The notes under the pieces: model-generated
The model's database searches: none
Seen by the model: the letters and a program-made list of their open reading frames with translations, nothing else
Told to the model about the DNA's origin: nothing
DNA from: Trileptium ribeirensis
Taxonomy: Eukaryota > Nematoda > Enoplea > Enoplida > Thoracostomopsidae
Assembly (NCBI GenBank): GCA_030248225.1
Contig: JASANE010012276.1
Span: 1 to 64,000 of the forward strand
Direction of reading: 5' to 3'
Length of the DNA: 64,000 nt
Part shown: positions 1 to 11,365 of the stretch, piece by piece
Layout of the letters: each line of letters opens with the position of its first letter
Position numbering within the stretch: position 1 is the first letter of the stretch
Position numbers and translations under genes: made by a program

Positions 1-223
1 AAGCTCTAAATATGGTAGCAGTTGTAAATTTCGCATGTTTTTTATATTATTCTGTCATACATGTAACCAGATATATCAATTTTCAGCATCTATTGATATT
101 ATATATTTACCAACTGCATATTAAATATTATATCACATCGCAGCAATATAATATTGAATGCGAAGTCTACAATAGTAAATAAATAAATATTTTACTATTC
201 ATAATTGATATTTTGAAAGCAGT

Positions 224-890
224 AGCGGCGGATATAATGAGGAGGGAGCTATTGCCGAGCGGCGGCCCTTCTTTGGGCTAAGACATAAATTTTTTCGGTT
301 CACATCATACATGCTGACGCTTCGAGGTATTAGGAGTGTAGCCAGATGCGACAGGGAAAGGTGACATCGTCTCAGGGGTAGAGGCCATTAGGGAAGGTCC
401 TCCAGGGGTGCTGAGAAATGTGTGACCCCTCCATCGGTCCCCCATCGACGGTGCAGTTTTACCGATTCCAACCCCATTTTTGCTGAATTTTGAAATTTTC
501 ACCCTATTTTTACTAAATGTTGCTAAACCTCTCCACTTTCCAGGGTGTGGTGGTGGTGGGAGGTGGTTACCGATAACTCTGAGATGTAAGGTACTCTAAA
601 AAGGGAAGGAGTAAGTGCTAGGTCAGGGCCTCGGAAAGGGAGTCCACTCAATGGGGGTTGGGATAGCCCCCTAAACCCCTTTTTCGGCATGTATGGGTTA
701 AGATATAAAAATTTCACTACCGATCCTTATAAATACATATATTTCCAATGAGGAGAGTGATTGAGAACTAATGCATATACCAAAATTTAGCCCTCTAGGG
801 CTCAAATGGAATTAAGATTGCCTTGGCGTAGCTAGCAGGTGCTACCTTAGCGCTCCGCCCCTCCTTTCTGGCGAGCTATATCCGCCACTG
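224..890. mobile_element. non-autonomous hAT-like element
   Basis: The ends form a 14 bp inverted repeat: TAGCGGCGGATATA on the left, and the right end read in reverse is CAGTGGCGGATATA (two mismatches). It is flanked by 8 bp direct repeats with one mismatch, GAAAGCAG (216-223) and AAAAGCAG (891-898). An 8 bp target duplication with (T/C)AG-type ends is the hAT signature. The interior is GC-rich at both ends with a T-rich core and encodes no transposase, so it would have depended on a source element elsewhere. Small minus-strand ORFs inside it look non-coding. Confidence 0.6.
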
Positions 891-948
891 AAAAGCAGAA
901 AATACAGTTTCAAAGTAACGCCTCATTAGGTTGGTAATTAACGGTAAT

Positions 949-1142
949 ATGCATTTCAAAAATCGAAATTTTCGGTTGCTGCGAGCGACTGAATCGTCTC
1001 AACGAAGATTAGCAACATCAGCAGGGAAACAGCCACAATATTGCGAAAACGATGACAACAGTCAATGCTGCGTTGTGTCGAATCATTTTCGTTCTCAATC
1101 AAGCCTTGCAACCGCAATATTCTTTCCAGAAGTGTATAACGG
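949..1142 (+). CDS. candidate coding exon ending in a GTAAGT donor
   Basis: An ATG-initiated frame of 64 codons plus two bases stops exactly where GG|GTAAGTTT gives a near-consensus splice donor. The peptide is polar, basic near the start (FKNRNFRLLR) and cysteine-containing in the middle (QYCENDDNSQCC), with no transmembrane stretch and no domain I recognise. The frame is open upstream of the ATG to about 931. An AG at the end of CCTCATTAG, just before 931, could be an acceptor, so this may be an internal rather than a first exon. The donor lies inside an imperfect tandem duplication whose second copy reads GAAAGT instead of GTAAGT. No downstream partner exon could be assigned. Confidence 0.35.
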
Positions 1143-1400
1143 GTAAGTTTCGGAATGAGTTCTTGAAAGTTTTATTCAGTCAAAATTAAATATATATGTT
1201 TCTAATTAAAGGTCATTATAGTTTTTCATATTGTTATGATTTGTCGGAAATTTATGCAATATTAAAAGTCTATAACGGGAAAGTTTTGGGACGGGTTCTT
1301 GAAGGTTTGATATATGCAGTTGAAATATTTTTGTTTTTATAGAAGGCCATTGTAGTATTTCAAAGTGTTTCGATTTGTGAGATATTTGTGCGATATATCA
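1131..1400. repeat. imperfect ~135 bp tandem duplication
   Basis: The text beginning AGTGTATAACGGGTAAG at 1131 recurs from about 1267 as AGTCTATAACGGGAAAG. In both copies it is followed by GGTTCTTGAA-like and GGTCATTATAG/GGCCATTGTAG text. The two units are roughly 75-80% alike by eye. The first copy supplies the donor of the exon ending at 1142. Confidence 0.6.
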
Positions 1401-2480
1401 TGCGAATGCAAATGAGGACAGTTGTAAGTTGAGCTGCAGAAAAAATCGATGACGGTCGCATAACAAGGTGTAGTCTCTGATTGCGCTATGGGTTTTTAGA
1501 GAGTTGCAAACTTACATTAAATTTAGTTTCGCATCTTAACTTTTCTAAACATTTCTTTGTATAATTTTAATCTGGATAAAATCAAAGCCAGGCATTATCA
1601 AAAATCTTAAAAAAATTTTAAACGCGAGTGTTGATTTGTTGCAAAAATGAAGGAAATGACGGATATGGCGCAAGAGTTGGAAGCCAGGTTGAACGACTAA
1701 AATCTGCATTCGTAAAACTACAGTGTTCTCTTACCTATGTGCTGTTGCTCGGTTCATTAAGGAATCTCGTAATGCACTCGAGCAACAACGCACGAGCAAT
1801 CAAAATACAGCAACACGTCGCTACAGTTCAGTACGCGTCGTAATGTGCTCTATTTCCGATTCCTAATTCAACAGTGATGTATTAATGGGTTAGCAAAAAT
1901 TTGAACTCTCGACATACCAAAAGCTACTGCAAATGCCTCGCAACATTTCAAATGTAAAATGAAGAAGTGTCAAACCCAAGTTTTCTTATCTCAATTATTA
2001 TTGTATTTTTAGGTTAAAAACATATGACATTTTATATCAACTAATGTGCATTTTATTTAGATTAAATCATTGTCTAAAGCAAAATAGATTCGATTGAGTC
2101 AACAAGCCTGTCATTTGTTCTTCGATACTTTGGGCTTCCTTGATTGTATATACTAGAGGCTAAATTTTTCGATTCGGTTCGGTCGAACCGAAGCAAAAAA
2201 CCTCTCCCAATTGCGAAAACGGGTTACCCAGCTACACCGTCGGCTTCCTCCTAAACGGTGTCCATACGATACCGGCTCTCACGAATGTCTATGGAGAGGC
2301 AGCGATGCACCTGCTCCCAGGGAATAGATTACCTTAGCAGACCGCAGTCGGGGTTGGTTAGTGTTAAGCCTGGTCTACTTTTTAAGCCTGATATTTTTCA
2401 TTAGAGGTCTCCCAGGGAGAGTCAACCCCTAGGTCTATGTATAGGTAACAAGGTCGATTCGTCGTTGCTTATCCGGCATT
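1400..2480. other. no assignable gene; GC-richer block at 2150-2470
   Basis: AT-rich sequence with one modest open frame (about 1628-1843, no ATG at its start) that I do not call. From 2150 the base composition rises. A short palindrome (CGGTTCGGTCGAACCG) is followed by about 250 bp of GC-richer text that may be an old repeat I cannot name. Confidence 0.4.
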
Positions 2481-2734
2481 CAAGGAAGGTTAAATTTTGT
2501 ACCTGAAATGATTTGCACTCTCTTACCGCCTACAGTCATTCTCATGCTCACAAAAAAGATGAAATTTTCACGCTTATGCTCCGTGTTCTGTAGCGCAGCT
2601 GGCTTCACCGTGTTTTTAGAAGGCCCCACAGATTTGGCCTGTGTTCCATTTTCGCGACCACACAGATTTGAATGAATTTGACTCTCTTTGTCGTTGCTAA
2701 CTTGGACTCCTCGACGAATTTGAGTAAGGTTCAA
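2480..2734 (-). CDS. uncertain coding-like ORF, minus strand
   Basis: An open frame of 84 codons ends in TGA at 2480-2482 with a plausible amino-acid mix: polar, with NDKESQIHSN and a central run ending KRENFIFFVSMRMTVGG. It has no ATG near its start, so if real it is an internal or terminal exon. Possible donors inside it are GCG|GTAAGA and TCAG|GTACAA. No good polypyrimidine tract and acceptor is visible upstream and no domain is recognised. It could equally be a chance frame in decayed repeat DNA. Confidence 0.2.
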   Translation of the reverse strand: MNLTQIRRGVQVSNDKESQIHSNLCGRENGTQAKSVGPSKNTVKPAALQNTEHKRENFIFFVSMRMTVGGKRVQIISGTKFNLP

Positions 2735-4299
2735 AACTTACAACTTTGGTTATTTGTGGTTATTTTTGTTTTGATGTACAAACTTGTATGTTTTTTGTGA
2801 AGCAACCTGTTGTCTCATCAGTGCTTATCAACACTGGTAAATTTAAGGAAGCTGGGGCAGCACAAACTTGACTCAGTTTGGTCAGTTTTACTCTTTCAGG
2901 TTTCCTGGACATACTGAAGCACCAACACGAAGTCTTTTACCGTGTACCAGGGTATTTCTGAATGTCACCTTCGAACTCTGAATGATCTTACTCTATCAGC
3001 TGAGATACTAGGTTTCGGCAAGTCTTCTTTGGTCTTCGGATGTAGGGACACTGCTCGGTCGAACTCCAATGTTTTAGGCAATGCTTCAACGCTTATGTTT
3101 ACGGGTGTTTTTTCTTTTTATTTCTTATGTGGCACAAACTACAGCGCTTTATTTTGCACTTTAGCTGGCTTGCTACACATTTATTTGTTGATGATTGACT
3201 GTATAGTTGCCTGGCTTATCGGTACTGGTGAATTTTATCCTAAGCTCGGCAGATGAGAGAAATCTATTTTGTTCAAACTTTCATGAAAAAACATTTCAGA
3301 GTCACCGACACAGTACGTATCCGGTGGCACATTCTGTGCCCCAAACAAAGAAGTCTATCTAACTCGATAGCTGTAAATGAGAGGCCTCATTCATAGTTAA
3401 TCTAAACTTAGTAAAACAGTTTTAGGTCAGAGTGTTCGGCTAGGGATAATGATATTTTTAGAGCTACAGAGTAGGTGGTTTCTTGAATCTGTTTCATCCA
3501 TTATTGCAGCTTTGGATGTGTCTATCAAATTGCTATGTTTTATAGGTTTGCTCGGTACTGCCGCAAGGGCAGGAAAAACATAGTCACTTCACGTAGCCTA
3601 ATTTTATTCAAATTAGATCAAATTGCTAACATGAATAGCTTTCGACAACATTCACCCAATATTTTTAACAACTAATCATCTCATACTACAATTACCATTA
3701 TTGAAACATTTCAATTGATTTACAGAAATAGCATGTTCTTAACGTTTTACAATACAAATTATACAAGGATCATGGTTAAATCAGCATGCTAAATGTTAAA
3801 TCTTGACAAATAATTCGGGACCTATTGAAACGTTTAACTTTAGGTTAACAGGCATTTTGTACCTTCAATATTTATCTTTCTGAATACTGCGTGTTATGAC
3901 AACATTATAGTTAGAAATTTCGAGTGTAGTACTGTAGGATTCTTGACGACAGCTAAATTTCTATACCCCAAATGGGCAACAAGGACGACCAAAACACGGA
4001 ATGCTCAAAAGGTTGGTTACTCCGAACCACTCCTAGAACTAACAAATTACTTGGACCCATCTAGCAAGGTATACTCGGGCAACTTACTAATGGGTACACA
4101 AACAACCTATCTTAATAGGAAATAGAGATAAAAAGCTCAACGTGCCTCATCTGGTCCAACTTAAAACATGATATATAATTTGAAACTACAAAAATTTAGA
4201 TGCTCATCATGTTGAACTAATTTAGCATGGTAATTCGGGTAGCGGGCAATTACTTTCTTTGATTAGATTGCTCCGTTATGGTGTGGTTTCATTTCTATT
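2735..4299. other. no assignable gene
   Basis: AT-rich sequence. A 104-codon frame at 2942-3256 starts with GTG, has a hydrophobic C-terminal half and overlaps weakly repetitive text (ACTGGTAAATTT near 2834 and ACTGGTGAATTT near 3224). I could not support it as a gene. Nothing else recognised. Confidence 0.4.
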
Positions 4300-4816
4300 A
4301 TGCGCGAGATCAGCTAACCTCATCAATCATCATATTTTGCAATTTTGCATAAAAATTATTGCGGAATTTCTTTACGCTTTTTGGTCAATTGTAATTCGGC
4401 CTAAAACTGGTCGCAAACACACCGCATCGCGCTTAAAAATATTCAAGTAAAATTACCTGTATTTTGAGAACCAATATTTGTCAAATTTGAATTAGTCCGG
4501 ATTTGACTGCGAATACCAAGACCTTAACTATAGGATCGATTTGCTTGTGACGTCACGTTTGCATTAAATTTGTGCACGAACACTCAATAATCAAAATTTA
4601 AATGATTAGCCATCAGAGAACCGAATTTATGCAATATTGAAAACGCCAAAATTCTGTTCGAATTATATTTTCTGCAATTGGGATTTGCTTTTGATAATTT
4701 TCGGTTTGCGAAAAACCGAATGAAAATCAACCTTTTTCAGTAACAATGGCTTGCGATTTGTTTTGGCTTATTACAAAATAGGATAGTTGGTGGGGTCACG
4801 TTAAGTTTACTTTCGC
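4300..4816. mobile_element. family A MITE-like element, copy 1
   Basis: The left end (TGCGCGAG, then CATCAATCATCATATTTTGC) and the right end (reverse complement GCGAAAGTAAACTTAACG, then CCACCAACTATCCTATTTTG) are diverged inverted repeats of about 45 bp. Its interior aligns by eye with the copies at 5.4 and 33 kb; shared landmarks include GCCAAAATTCT and AACACTCAATAATC. No coding capacity. The left end is the most eroded of the three copies. Superfamily not assigned, because no convincing target duplication is visible. Confidence 0.55.
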
Positions 4817-5419
4817 TTTAATTACTGTGATACTTAAATTTTAATTATTTTGCGCATAACTGAAACTATTAATTTGTAGCCATGAAAACTTATCGTACCC
4901 ACCATATCTGAGCGCTCCATATAATTTATAATCGATAAATTTGTTTGTTACAGAATTCAAGCATGGCTAATGCAATAAGATATTTCTGGTCAAGCGAAAC
5001 TCAATCTAATAAAAAATATTGCTCCTTGTACTTGTTTCAGCTTAAAATGGCTTACCGATTTAACCTCACAGTTTATCTGAAATGCATGAACTCAAGTCTA
5101 GATCAATGTTTGATAGTGAATTTTTCTGGTAACCTTATGTCGGGGAATTTGATGACAATCAGCATTCATAGCAAGATCTTTTGATCAAAATTTCGAATTA
5201 AATTTAGAGTGATTTTCGTCATTCAGTTATTGCACTCCAATATCATACCAATTTTTTCTAATGCATGTTGCCTATAAGTTGGCTAACTTTTGTTGCTCGA
5301 TGACATTGTAGTGACACTACATGAGGTCACGTGCATGCATATTATCGCCAAGATTTATATAGCGAATATACGTAATAATGTATACTTATGTTCATGCAGT
5401 AATCAGTTGCAATGCGACA
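4817..5419. other. no assignable gene between two family A copies
   Basis: About 600 bp of AT-rich DNA. The frame at 4945-5184 lacks supporting splice or start signals. Nothing else recognised. Confidence 0.4.
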
Positions 5420-5950
5420 GTAAACTTAACCCATGCCCATCAATAATCCTATTTTGTTATTTCGGCTAAAAGTCTGTTACCGAACGTTTCTTAGGAAATC
5501 GTAATCCGGTGCAAAATTGTTCGCTAAGACACAGCGCTGTGATAGTAATCCGGCAAATTTGTGTTCGTGAAAATTCAAGGAAAATTACCGAATTTTTGCG
5601 AATGAAAATCTACCGGATTTGGATTCGCTGAATTTGTTCGCGAACACTGTAATCTAAGCCTCAGGAGCGATTGATTTGTGGCGCCAGTATTACGTTAAAT
5701 TTGTTAGCGAACACAGACAAATTCAATCAGAAGCTGATCGGCATTAGATAACAGTTTTCACTGCAAATTCAAAATCGCCAAAATTCTACTTGAATACAAG
5801 GTGTGATTTTTGGCACTTGTATCTGATTTTACCAATTTTCTGTCATGGAAAAAACCGATGAAATTTCCGCATTTGTTTCGTAACAACGATTTGCGCTTCA
5901 CTATGGGCTATTACAAAACAGAATAGTGGATGGGCGCAGGTTCAGTTTAC
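5420..5950. mobile_element. family A MITE-like element, copy 2
   Basis: Left end GTAAACTTAACCCATGCCCA. The right end read in reverse is GAGTAAACTGAACCTGCGCC, giving an inverted repeat of about 40 bp that continues into (A/T)ATCCTATTTTG-like text on both sides. About 530 bp long, the same as the copy at 33 kb and close to copy 1. Non-coding. Confidence 0.65.
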
Positions 5951-5969
5951 TCGCGCATAATCGTGGATC

Positions 5970-6278
5970 ATGGCATTTCGAACATGGCACATGATAATTG
6001 AACAACTCATAAAACAAAAACGAATAAAACAACTACAATTAATGTCAGGAACAATTAAATACATTAACTACGTGGGCCAGGGTAACCCGATGCCTAGTCA
6101 GGCCGTCCTGACTTACCAAGGTGATCCAGTTAAAACAAGCCGATTATACGTTTTTGTTAATACGTGCTTTGAAATTTTGGTTAGTACTGCTTTCCATAGT
6201 CGTATCCGGCGATCTCCGCGGATAATTTCGTGCGTAAAAATTCTGTTACCACAATCTGGCTTTCTCAGAGAGTGCTAG
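5970..6278 (+). CDS. uncertain 102-aa ORF
   Basis: A complete ATG-to-TAG frame begins 20 bp after the right end of family A copy 2. The start context ATCATGG has A at -3 and G at +4, a good eukaryotic start context. The peptide is basic at the N-terminus (IEQLIKQKRIKQLQL), has a YVGQGNPMPSQAV stretch in the middle and a basic RIRRSPR segment near residue 82. There is no signal peptide and no domain I recognise. The minus strand over the same bases also has a clean frame ending at a possible donor (CTTG|GTAAGT near 6115), so the strand is not secure. Confidence 0.25.
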   Translation: MAFRTWHMIIEQLIKQKRIKQLQLMSGTIKYINYVGQGNPMPSQAVLTYQGDPVKTSRLYVFVNTCFEILVSTAFHSRIRRSPRIISCVKILLPQSGFLREC

Positions 6279-7547
6279 AGTACAATACCAATTCCTGAAC
6301 GGGTTTTACTGCAGGGACTTTACAAAATATGTACTGAAATATAGCAGCTGTAGTCAAACCCAAAGTTGTGACCTAATCAAACTAAAATAAATTTCGATCA
6401 ATCGTGCTAAGTCCTGCCACTAACTACTACAATTACGGTTAATTTTGCTACACCTTGACCACATAATAGCATAAGCAGTGTCTGCCTGACAACCACGCCA
6501 CAATAGCACTCGCGAAAAATCGCCAGGCATAGATGAAACAATGCCCGACCAAAAAGAAAGCGTACAATAAACTACAATATAATAGAGAGCAAGCATACTT
6601 AAACATACTAAATAGCAGCTTGCAGCGCATTCGGACAAAAATTTTTAGCTTTGCAAGTACTAAATGGTTTCATAATTTTAAGGTACAAATGCATACTTCA
6701 CTGAGTTTGATGTAACTCCTAGTATCATCTTGGGCTTTGAATTCTCTAATTGCCTGGCGTTAGGGCTCCTGACAGCCTTTTTCTGATCATATCCTTTGTG
6801 CGGTCAATATCGGTTTTTATCTAGCAAATTTCCTTCTGGGAGGTTCTATTTTTCCATAAGAAAACTTCCAATTATTCGATAAACTGCGCCACATGCAGCC
6901 GTGACTAATGTTTTAAATTTCCGATACGGAGAATATGACACGTTACTCAACAATATCACAACTCAATATCTGTTCTATTGCAAATCCTGTTCTATCGGTA
7001 AAATAAAAAGATTTAATATTATAAGCTGATCAGCAGTCTATGCGATGACAAACATCAACCATTTAACTACGCTCGCAGCACTCACAAGTAATGTTTCCCT
7101 ATCGGTCGTGCTTCGCTTGGCCGTGCCCTCATTTTACGATGTAGTTTACGGAGAACGCACAAGTCATATATTTCCATGAACGTGATAAAGTTCAAGATCC
7201 AACCGATTTATACAGGGCCGTTGCATTTTATCAAAATTCTATCCTTCAATATGCTTAAACATGCCCATTCGATCTTACCCATTTATCATTAGCACATATT
7301 TTGTAGGTAATAAATTCCAACTCAAAATGATCATGTTGTATCTGGACCCACATAGTAATGAAATAACGTTTATTAACAGCAATACCACAACAGTTGGATA
7401 GCAAAAAGTTTTAAGTCGTTTTCCTGCCTCCGTATGACACGCAAGCACTTACATACTTTTGAACAGTTCATCTAGAAACTTCTACACACGCCAGATAACA
7501 CAAATACATAACACAGCATCATTACGACAATTTGCGAACATTCCTAC
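6279..7547. other. no assignable gene
   Basis: Overlapping frames on both strands at 6420-6715 cancel as evidence. The rest is unremarkable AT-rich DNA, probably the 5' flank of the signal-peptide exon at 7889. Confidence 0.4.
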
Positions 7548-7840
7548 ACGTGCCCGTAGCTAGCTAGTCAATTTTACTCGCCAAAACAGATCATATATCT
7601 GTGGGTATCCTTAGCGAATTGCGCCTGAAGGTTAGTGTGACACTCATGTAGAGATGTTAATACCAGTTTATATCGTATCGTACTAATCGATAACGTGCCC
7701 GTAGCTAGCTAGTCAATTTTACTCGCCAAAACAGATCATATATCTGTGGGTATCCTTAGCGAATTGCGCCTGAAGGTTAGTGTGACACTCATGTAGAGAT
7801 GTTAATACCAGTTTATATCGTATCGTAGTAATCGATAACG
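7548..7840. repeat. 145 bp tandem duplication, almost identical copies
   Basis: Two head-to-tail copies (7548-7692 and 7693-7837, boundary text ATCGATAACG) differ at one base seen by eye: CGTACTAATC against CGTAGTAATC. Each copy holds the near-palindrome CAGATCATATATCTG and the segment GTTTATATCGTATCGTA. The second copy ends about 50 bp before the ATG of the signal-peptide exon, so the duplication probably covers promoter or 5' leader sequence. Confidence 0.85.
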
Positions 7841-7888
7841 CTTGAGCTGACATGCTATTCAAGCTTTACCAGCTATTGGAGTATCAAA

Positions 7889-7943
7889 ATGAACGCATCT
7901 TTTCTGGTTCTGTTGCACTTGTTTTGGTTTGTGCTACTTATCG
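7889..7943 (+). CDS. first coding exon: signal peptide of a secreted or membrane protein
   Basis: The ATG at 7889 in AAAATGA context opens MNASFLVLLHLFWFVLLIG, a short polar start followed by an unbroken hydrophobic core, as in secretory signal peptides. After 18 codons plus one base, ATCG|GTGAGTCAC gives a good splice donor, leaving a phase-1 intron. Signal-peptide exons ending in phase 1 are common for animal secreted and receptor proteins. Two continuations keep the frame. One is a distant exon at 13360 with a strong acceptor. The other is a close one at about 8035 after CTTGCGAG, which gives VASNDRDNLK but has a weak acceptor. The duplicated 145 bp block immediately upstream is the likely promoter or leader region. 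The identity of the mature protein is unknown. Confidence 0.5.
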
Positions 7944-8775
7944 GTGAGTCACTAAATATCACGTGCAATTATATGGTGTCAAACGTGTTCCGGGTTTAGT
8001 TTAGCTCACTTCTTTGATTTATCCTCGGTCTTGCGAGTGGCTTCAAATGACAGGGACAATCTGAAGATGCTGCAAAATTTAATCGCAGGTTTGTCAAGGA
8101 TTTATTTTTTATTTATTATTGGCACCAATATAAAACAGTAACTGCAAGCTGTTCATATATTTTACAACGGAATGTAGAAAAGCTTAGTTAACGTGTTCTG
8201 TAATCCGTTTGTGTTTAAGTCAGAAAGGAAGTAAACTCCACAAATATCTGATCAATGATTGCTAAATTTTAACCATTTTTAGGAAATCAATTTTACGTAA
8301 AAGACGGCATGATTTAAATATATTCTTGCTAATACCACACTATTGCATCTATTCATCCAGGAAGATCATTCTAAATATGTTCTATGCGTACACTGAAACA
8401 ATGTGCATAACAGTCGAATCTCATTTTAACTAATTTAATTATTGACCAATAAATTTTAACTGAGACCATTTGAAACCAATCATTTCGATTCAATTGCAAT
8501 TATTCACACCCAGTGTTTATCAGCGTGGCGCAGTATTAGGGTTTCGGCGGCTTGTGTATCGTGCATATATTTTTGCCCTGGAGAAAATGTAAAATAATTG
8601 GTCTCTAGTATGTAACAGGTAAATGAAAATGGTGATATACAATATATATGATGCTAATATCGGAGCTTCACTGCTCAAAAGGTTGGTTCGAAGTATTTTT
8701 AACTGTTTGGATTTTTATTTATATGCAATATTGTAAACTACATGCTGAATATACTCTAATATCTCGTAGACTTAA
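7944..8775. other. probable intron start, no separate gene
   Basis: AT-rich sequence following the donor at 7944. A frame starting ATGATGCTAATATCGG at 8648 runs into the MITE at 8776 and has no independent support. Confidence 0.4.
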
Positions 8776-9116
8776 GGCGTGTTCACACGCTCAAACTTTT
8801 TGCTCAAATTTTGATCAAAATTTGAGCCCAAATTTTGATCAAAATTTGAAAGCAACTTTTTTTTGCATTTTTTGCAAGTTAGAACTTGTGAACACAGTTC
8901 AAACATTTCATGAATGTTCTTGTAGCCAATCATGGACGAGATGTATTACCTGAAAAAGTTTGAGCTCAAATTTTGATCTCAAATTTTAAAATATCGCAAT
9001 TTTCATTTAAAAATCACCGTAAAATTTTGATCAAAATTTGAACAAAATTTCAATTTGAACAAAATCAAAATTTGAACTCAAAATTTGAGCAAAAAGTTTG
9101 AGCGTGTGAACACGCC
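8776..9116. mobile_element. 341 bp MITE with TTAA target duplication
   Basis: Flanked on both sides by TTAA (8772-8775 and 9117-9120). The inverted repeats begin GGCGTGTTCACACGCTCAAA and match without error for about 39 bp. The interior is made of repeated AAATTTTGATCAAAATTTG palindromes, so a single strand would fold almost end to end. TTAA duplications are typical of piggyBac-type cut-and-paste elements. That assignment is inferred from the TTAA alone, since the terminal bases are not the usual CCC/GGG piggyBac motif. No coding capacity. Confidence 0.85.
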
Positions 9117-9815
9117 TTAAGTGTATTCATGAGATTACTTCAGTATTCAGCAGCATCCGTGGGTACGCCGTAGGTGCCGAACCCATAGATGTTTATGGTG
9201 CACACCCTTCCCAGCCCCCCCCGGACCGCCCGCCCTAACGCCCTTTCCTTGGGAGCATACCCTTCAGTAGAACTGGCTATCTCCCTGATTCCTCGTACCT
9301 TGAACATGTATGTTTATATTGTACTTTATTGGTTTTCTGTATGCGAGCAACAGTACCAATAGTCTTTTGTCAAACAGAACTATTTTATTAAAATAGTTCC
9401 GTAAAAGTGCTTCTCAAGTGCCGCCTTTGGTTTTACGCAATAAATCAAATGATAAATATCCGAATAATGTTTTCTATTACATCAATAATTTATTTCTGGA
9501 GGTAACTACTAGACCTCATCGAAATGCTGAATTATATAAACTGCCCGGGCAACTGGTCCTTTGTCACATCAGTTATAGATATTCGCGCAACGTTTTATCT
9601 TGCTGGTTTGACATAGACTGTCATTGTTGCGCTAGGATATTGTAAAAACGCGAAGCAATAGTTTCTTCTTCTATAAAATTGAAGATTCATACGTAACCAA
9701 CTTCAGATACGGGGATGGTGTTGTTTGTGATACTTTTTGTCACATCTTCCGGCCAGAGACAATGTTTTTGCCTTTTAATAGGCCGCGCTTTGTGGTCAGC
9801 GCAATGCATAGCTTT
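9117..9815. other. GC-rich repeat fragment near 9150-9290, otherwise nothing
   Basis: The block GGTACGCCGTAGGTGCC followed by a run of C residues looks like the end of a hAT-type or other DNA element, but no partner end or target duplication was found. The remainder is AT-rich. Confidence 0.35.
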
Positions 9816-10383
9816 CAGCGGCGCAGCACGCTGATCGAAAGTGGGGGATTCAAAATGGGGAATTAAGGGAAAATTGCGGACACCATAAAGAAAAAATTCT
9901 ACATATTTTTATAAATTTTCACCGAAATGCATATCGGGGCACCCGCAGCCTTCCCCACTCCGTCTTGGTGCGCCCCTGTTACTTATTAATTTGTTCTGAA
10001 ATAAATATAGGTTCCTTTCCATTATGCCGCCAGCCCGAATTTGGTCAATTTTGAAGATACACAGCTGATTGTGGTATCAATCGATTCAGCTCGATGAGGC
10101 GGTTCAGAAAATACCCATTTTACCTATGTCCCTGAAGATTTTTTCGATTTTTTAGGATCCAGTGGTCCGCCCCTGGGAACCCAAGAATTTTTTCTTCGGA
10201 ATGTGTTCATACTGGGTACCATTCAACTCGGTTTGATGAGAGAAATCTACTGGTATGTAGTATATTGAAATCTACGCCACTGTTAGAAAGTCATGAGGGC
10301 CCAAGTAACCCTGAGGGGCGGTACGTTACAACGTTAGAAAAAGTAACAGCTAAGAGCTGGAGGTTCCGGGGGCGGCCCCCCGA

Positions 10384-10460
10384 CTTCGGCTTAAGCTTAG
10401 TGTATGTCTTATATAAGAACCTTAGCTTAGGCTAAGGCTAATGCTTAGGCTTAGCATATC
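10384..10460. repeat. short GCTTAG/CTAAGC-rich stretch
   Basis: Degenerate hexamers (GCTTAAGCTTAG, CTTAGCTTAGGCTAAGGC) follow a GGCGGCCCCCCG motif. The same motif-plus-array arrangement occurs at 63245-63430, suggesting a shared repeat source. Confidence 0.5.
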
Positions 10461-10600
10461 AAGAACGGCATGGCTTGCATTATATTTTCGCTAAGTTTTC
10501 GCATAGCTATGTGCGGACCATATTCTGGAGAAAAAACTTTAGGGTTCGCGAGGGAGGACCATTGGGACTTCAAAAATCTGAAAGATATTTCAGCGATATG

Positions 10601-11365
10601 CAGGGCCGCCGCTAGGATGTCCAAGGCCCCCCCCCCCCAGCAGGCTGCGAGGCCCCTATCACATTTCTTAACTAATGCAATCGTTTTCCAGTACACTTAC
10701 CTTAAGACATTATACTCTTAAAAATTTGCAAAGACCGTGTACCCTTAAATTTGAGCGATGTTCTTTAAATTAAGATAGTATGCATGGTCATAATTTTATA
10801 AACAGTCTTTGCAATATTTTAAGGGCATCCTTATAGCCCGCTCCTTTGTACGTTTGCGCTTTGATGCACCACTTTCGAATACCCGTTGACTCATTTCACG
10901 AACACATATTTCATATATCAAAATTTAATATTATTATGCCTAAATTATAACAAAATTACTAATACTAATTTTTATTTTAACCGTCAAGACTTGTCACGTA
11001 GATAACACTGGAATATAACCAGGGGCCTCAAGGCCTCTACTAGTTTATTTCACACCAAATGCTATACATTAGTTGCATACACGCTGACCTAAATAAATTT
11101 TCGTGTATGTCCGTAAAACAGGGGCCCAGTAAAAACTCTAACTTTGAACCACGGAACGGTTAAACTCATACTCACGATTAGGCTTCCAAACTCTGTGGTT
11201 ACCTTTGTATATCGTGTACATTTACTTTGCGAAAGGTGCTTGAGGTTGTGCAGCGGCTCTTAACTTTTTCACCTTTTCAACGCCACCCAGATGCCATGAG
11301 ATGAGGCCCCTGCAAGGGGCGAGCTCCCCCCTAGGGGGGTAGGGTGGGTACTAACGGCGGGTCTG
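10601..11365. mobile_element. hAT-like element nested in the 9816-11610 element
   Basis: Left end CAGGGCCGCCGCTAG, right end in reverse CAGACCCGCCGTTAG (three mismatches in 15), flanked by GCGATATG (10593-10600) and GGGATATG (11366-11373), an 8 bp duplication with one mismatch. The right-hand copy of the duplication lies in the long arm of the outer element and matches the outer left arm, which supports later insertion. The interior is GC-rich at both ends and AT-rich in the middle, with no coding capacity. Confidence 0.6.

Noticed and set aside
1657..1708. Short ATG frame MKEMTDMAQELEARLND, coiled-coil-like
   Set aside because: Only 17 codons, preceded in frame by a stop and without a splice acceptor; too short to support.
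2942..3256. 104-codon frame with a hydrophobic C-terminal half
   Set aside because: Starts with GTG, no splice signals, and the region shows weak internal repetition; likely a chance frame.
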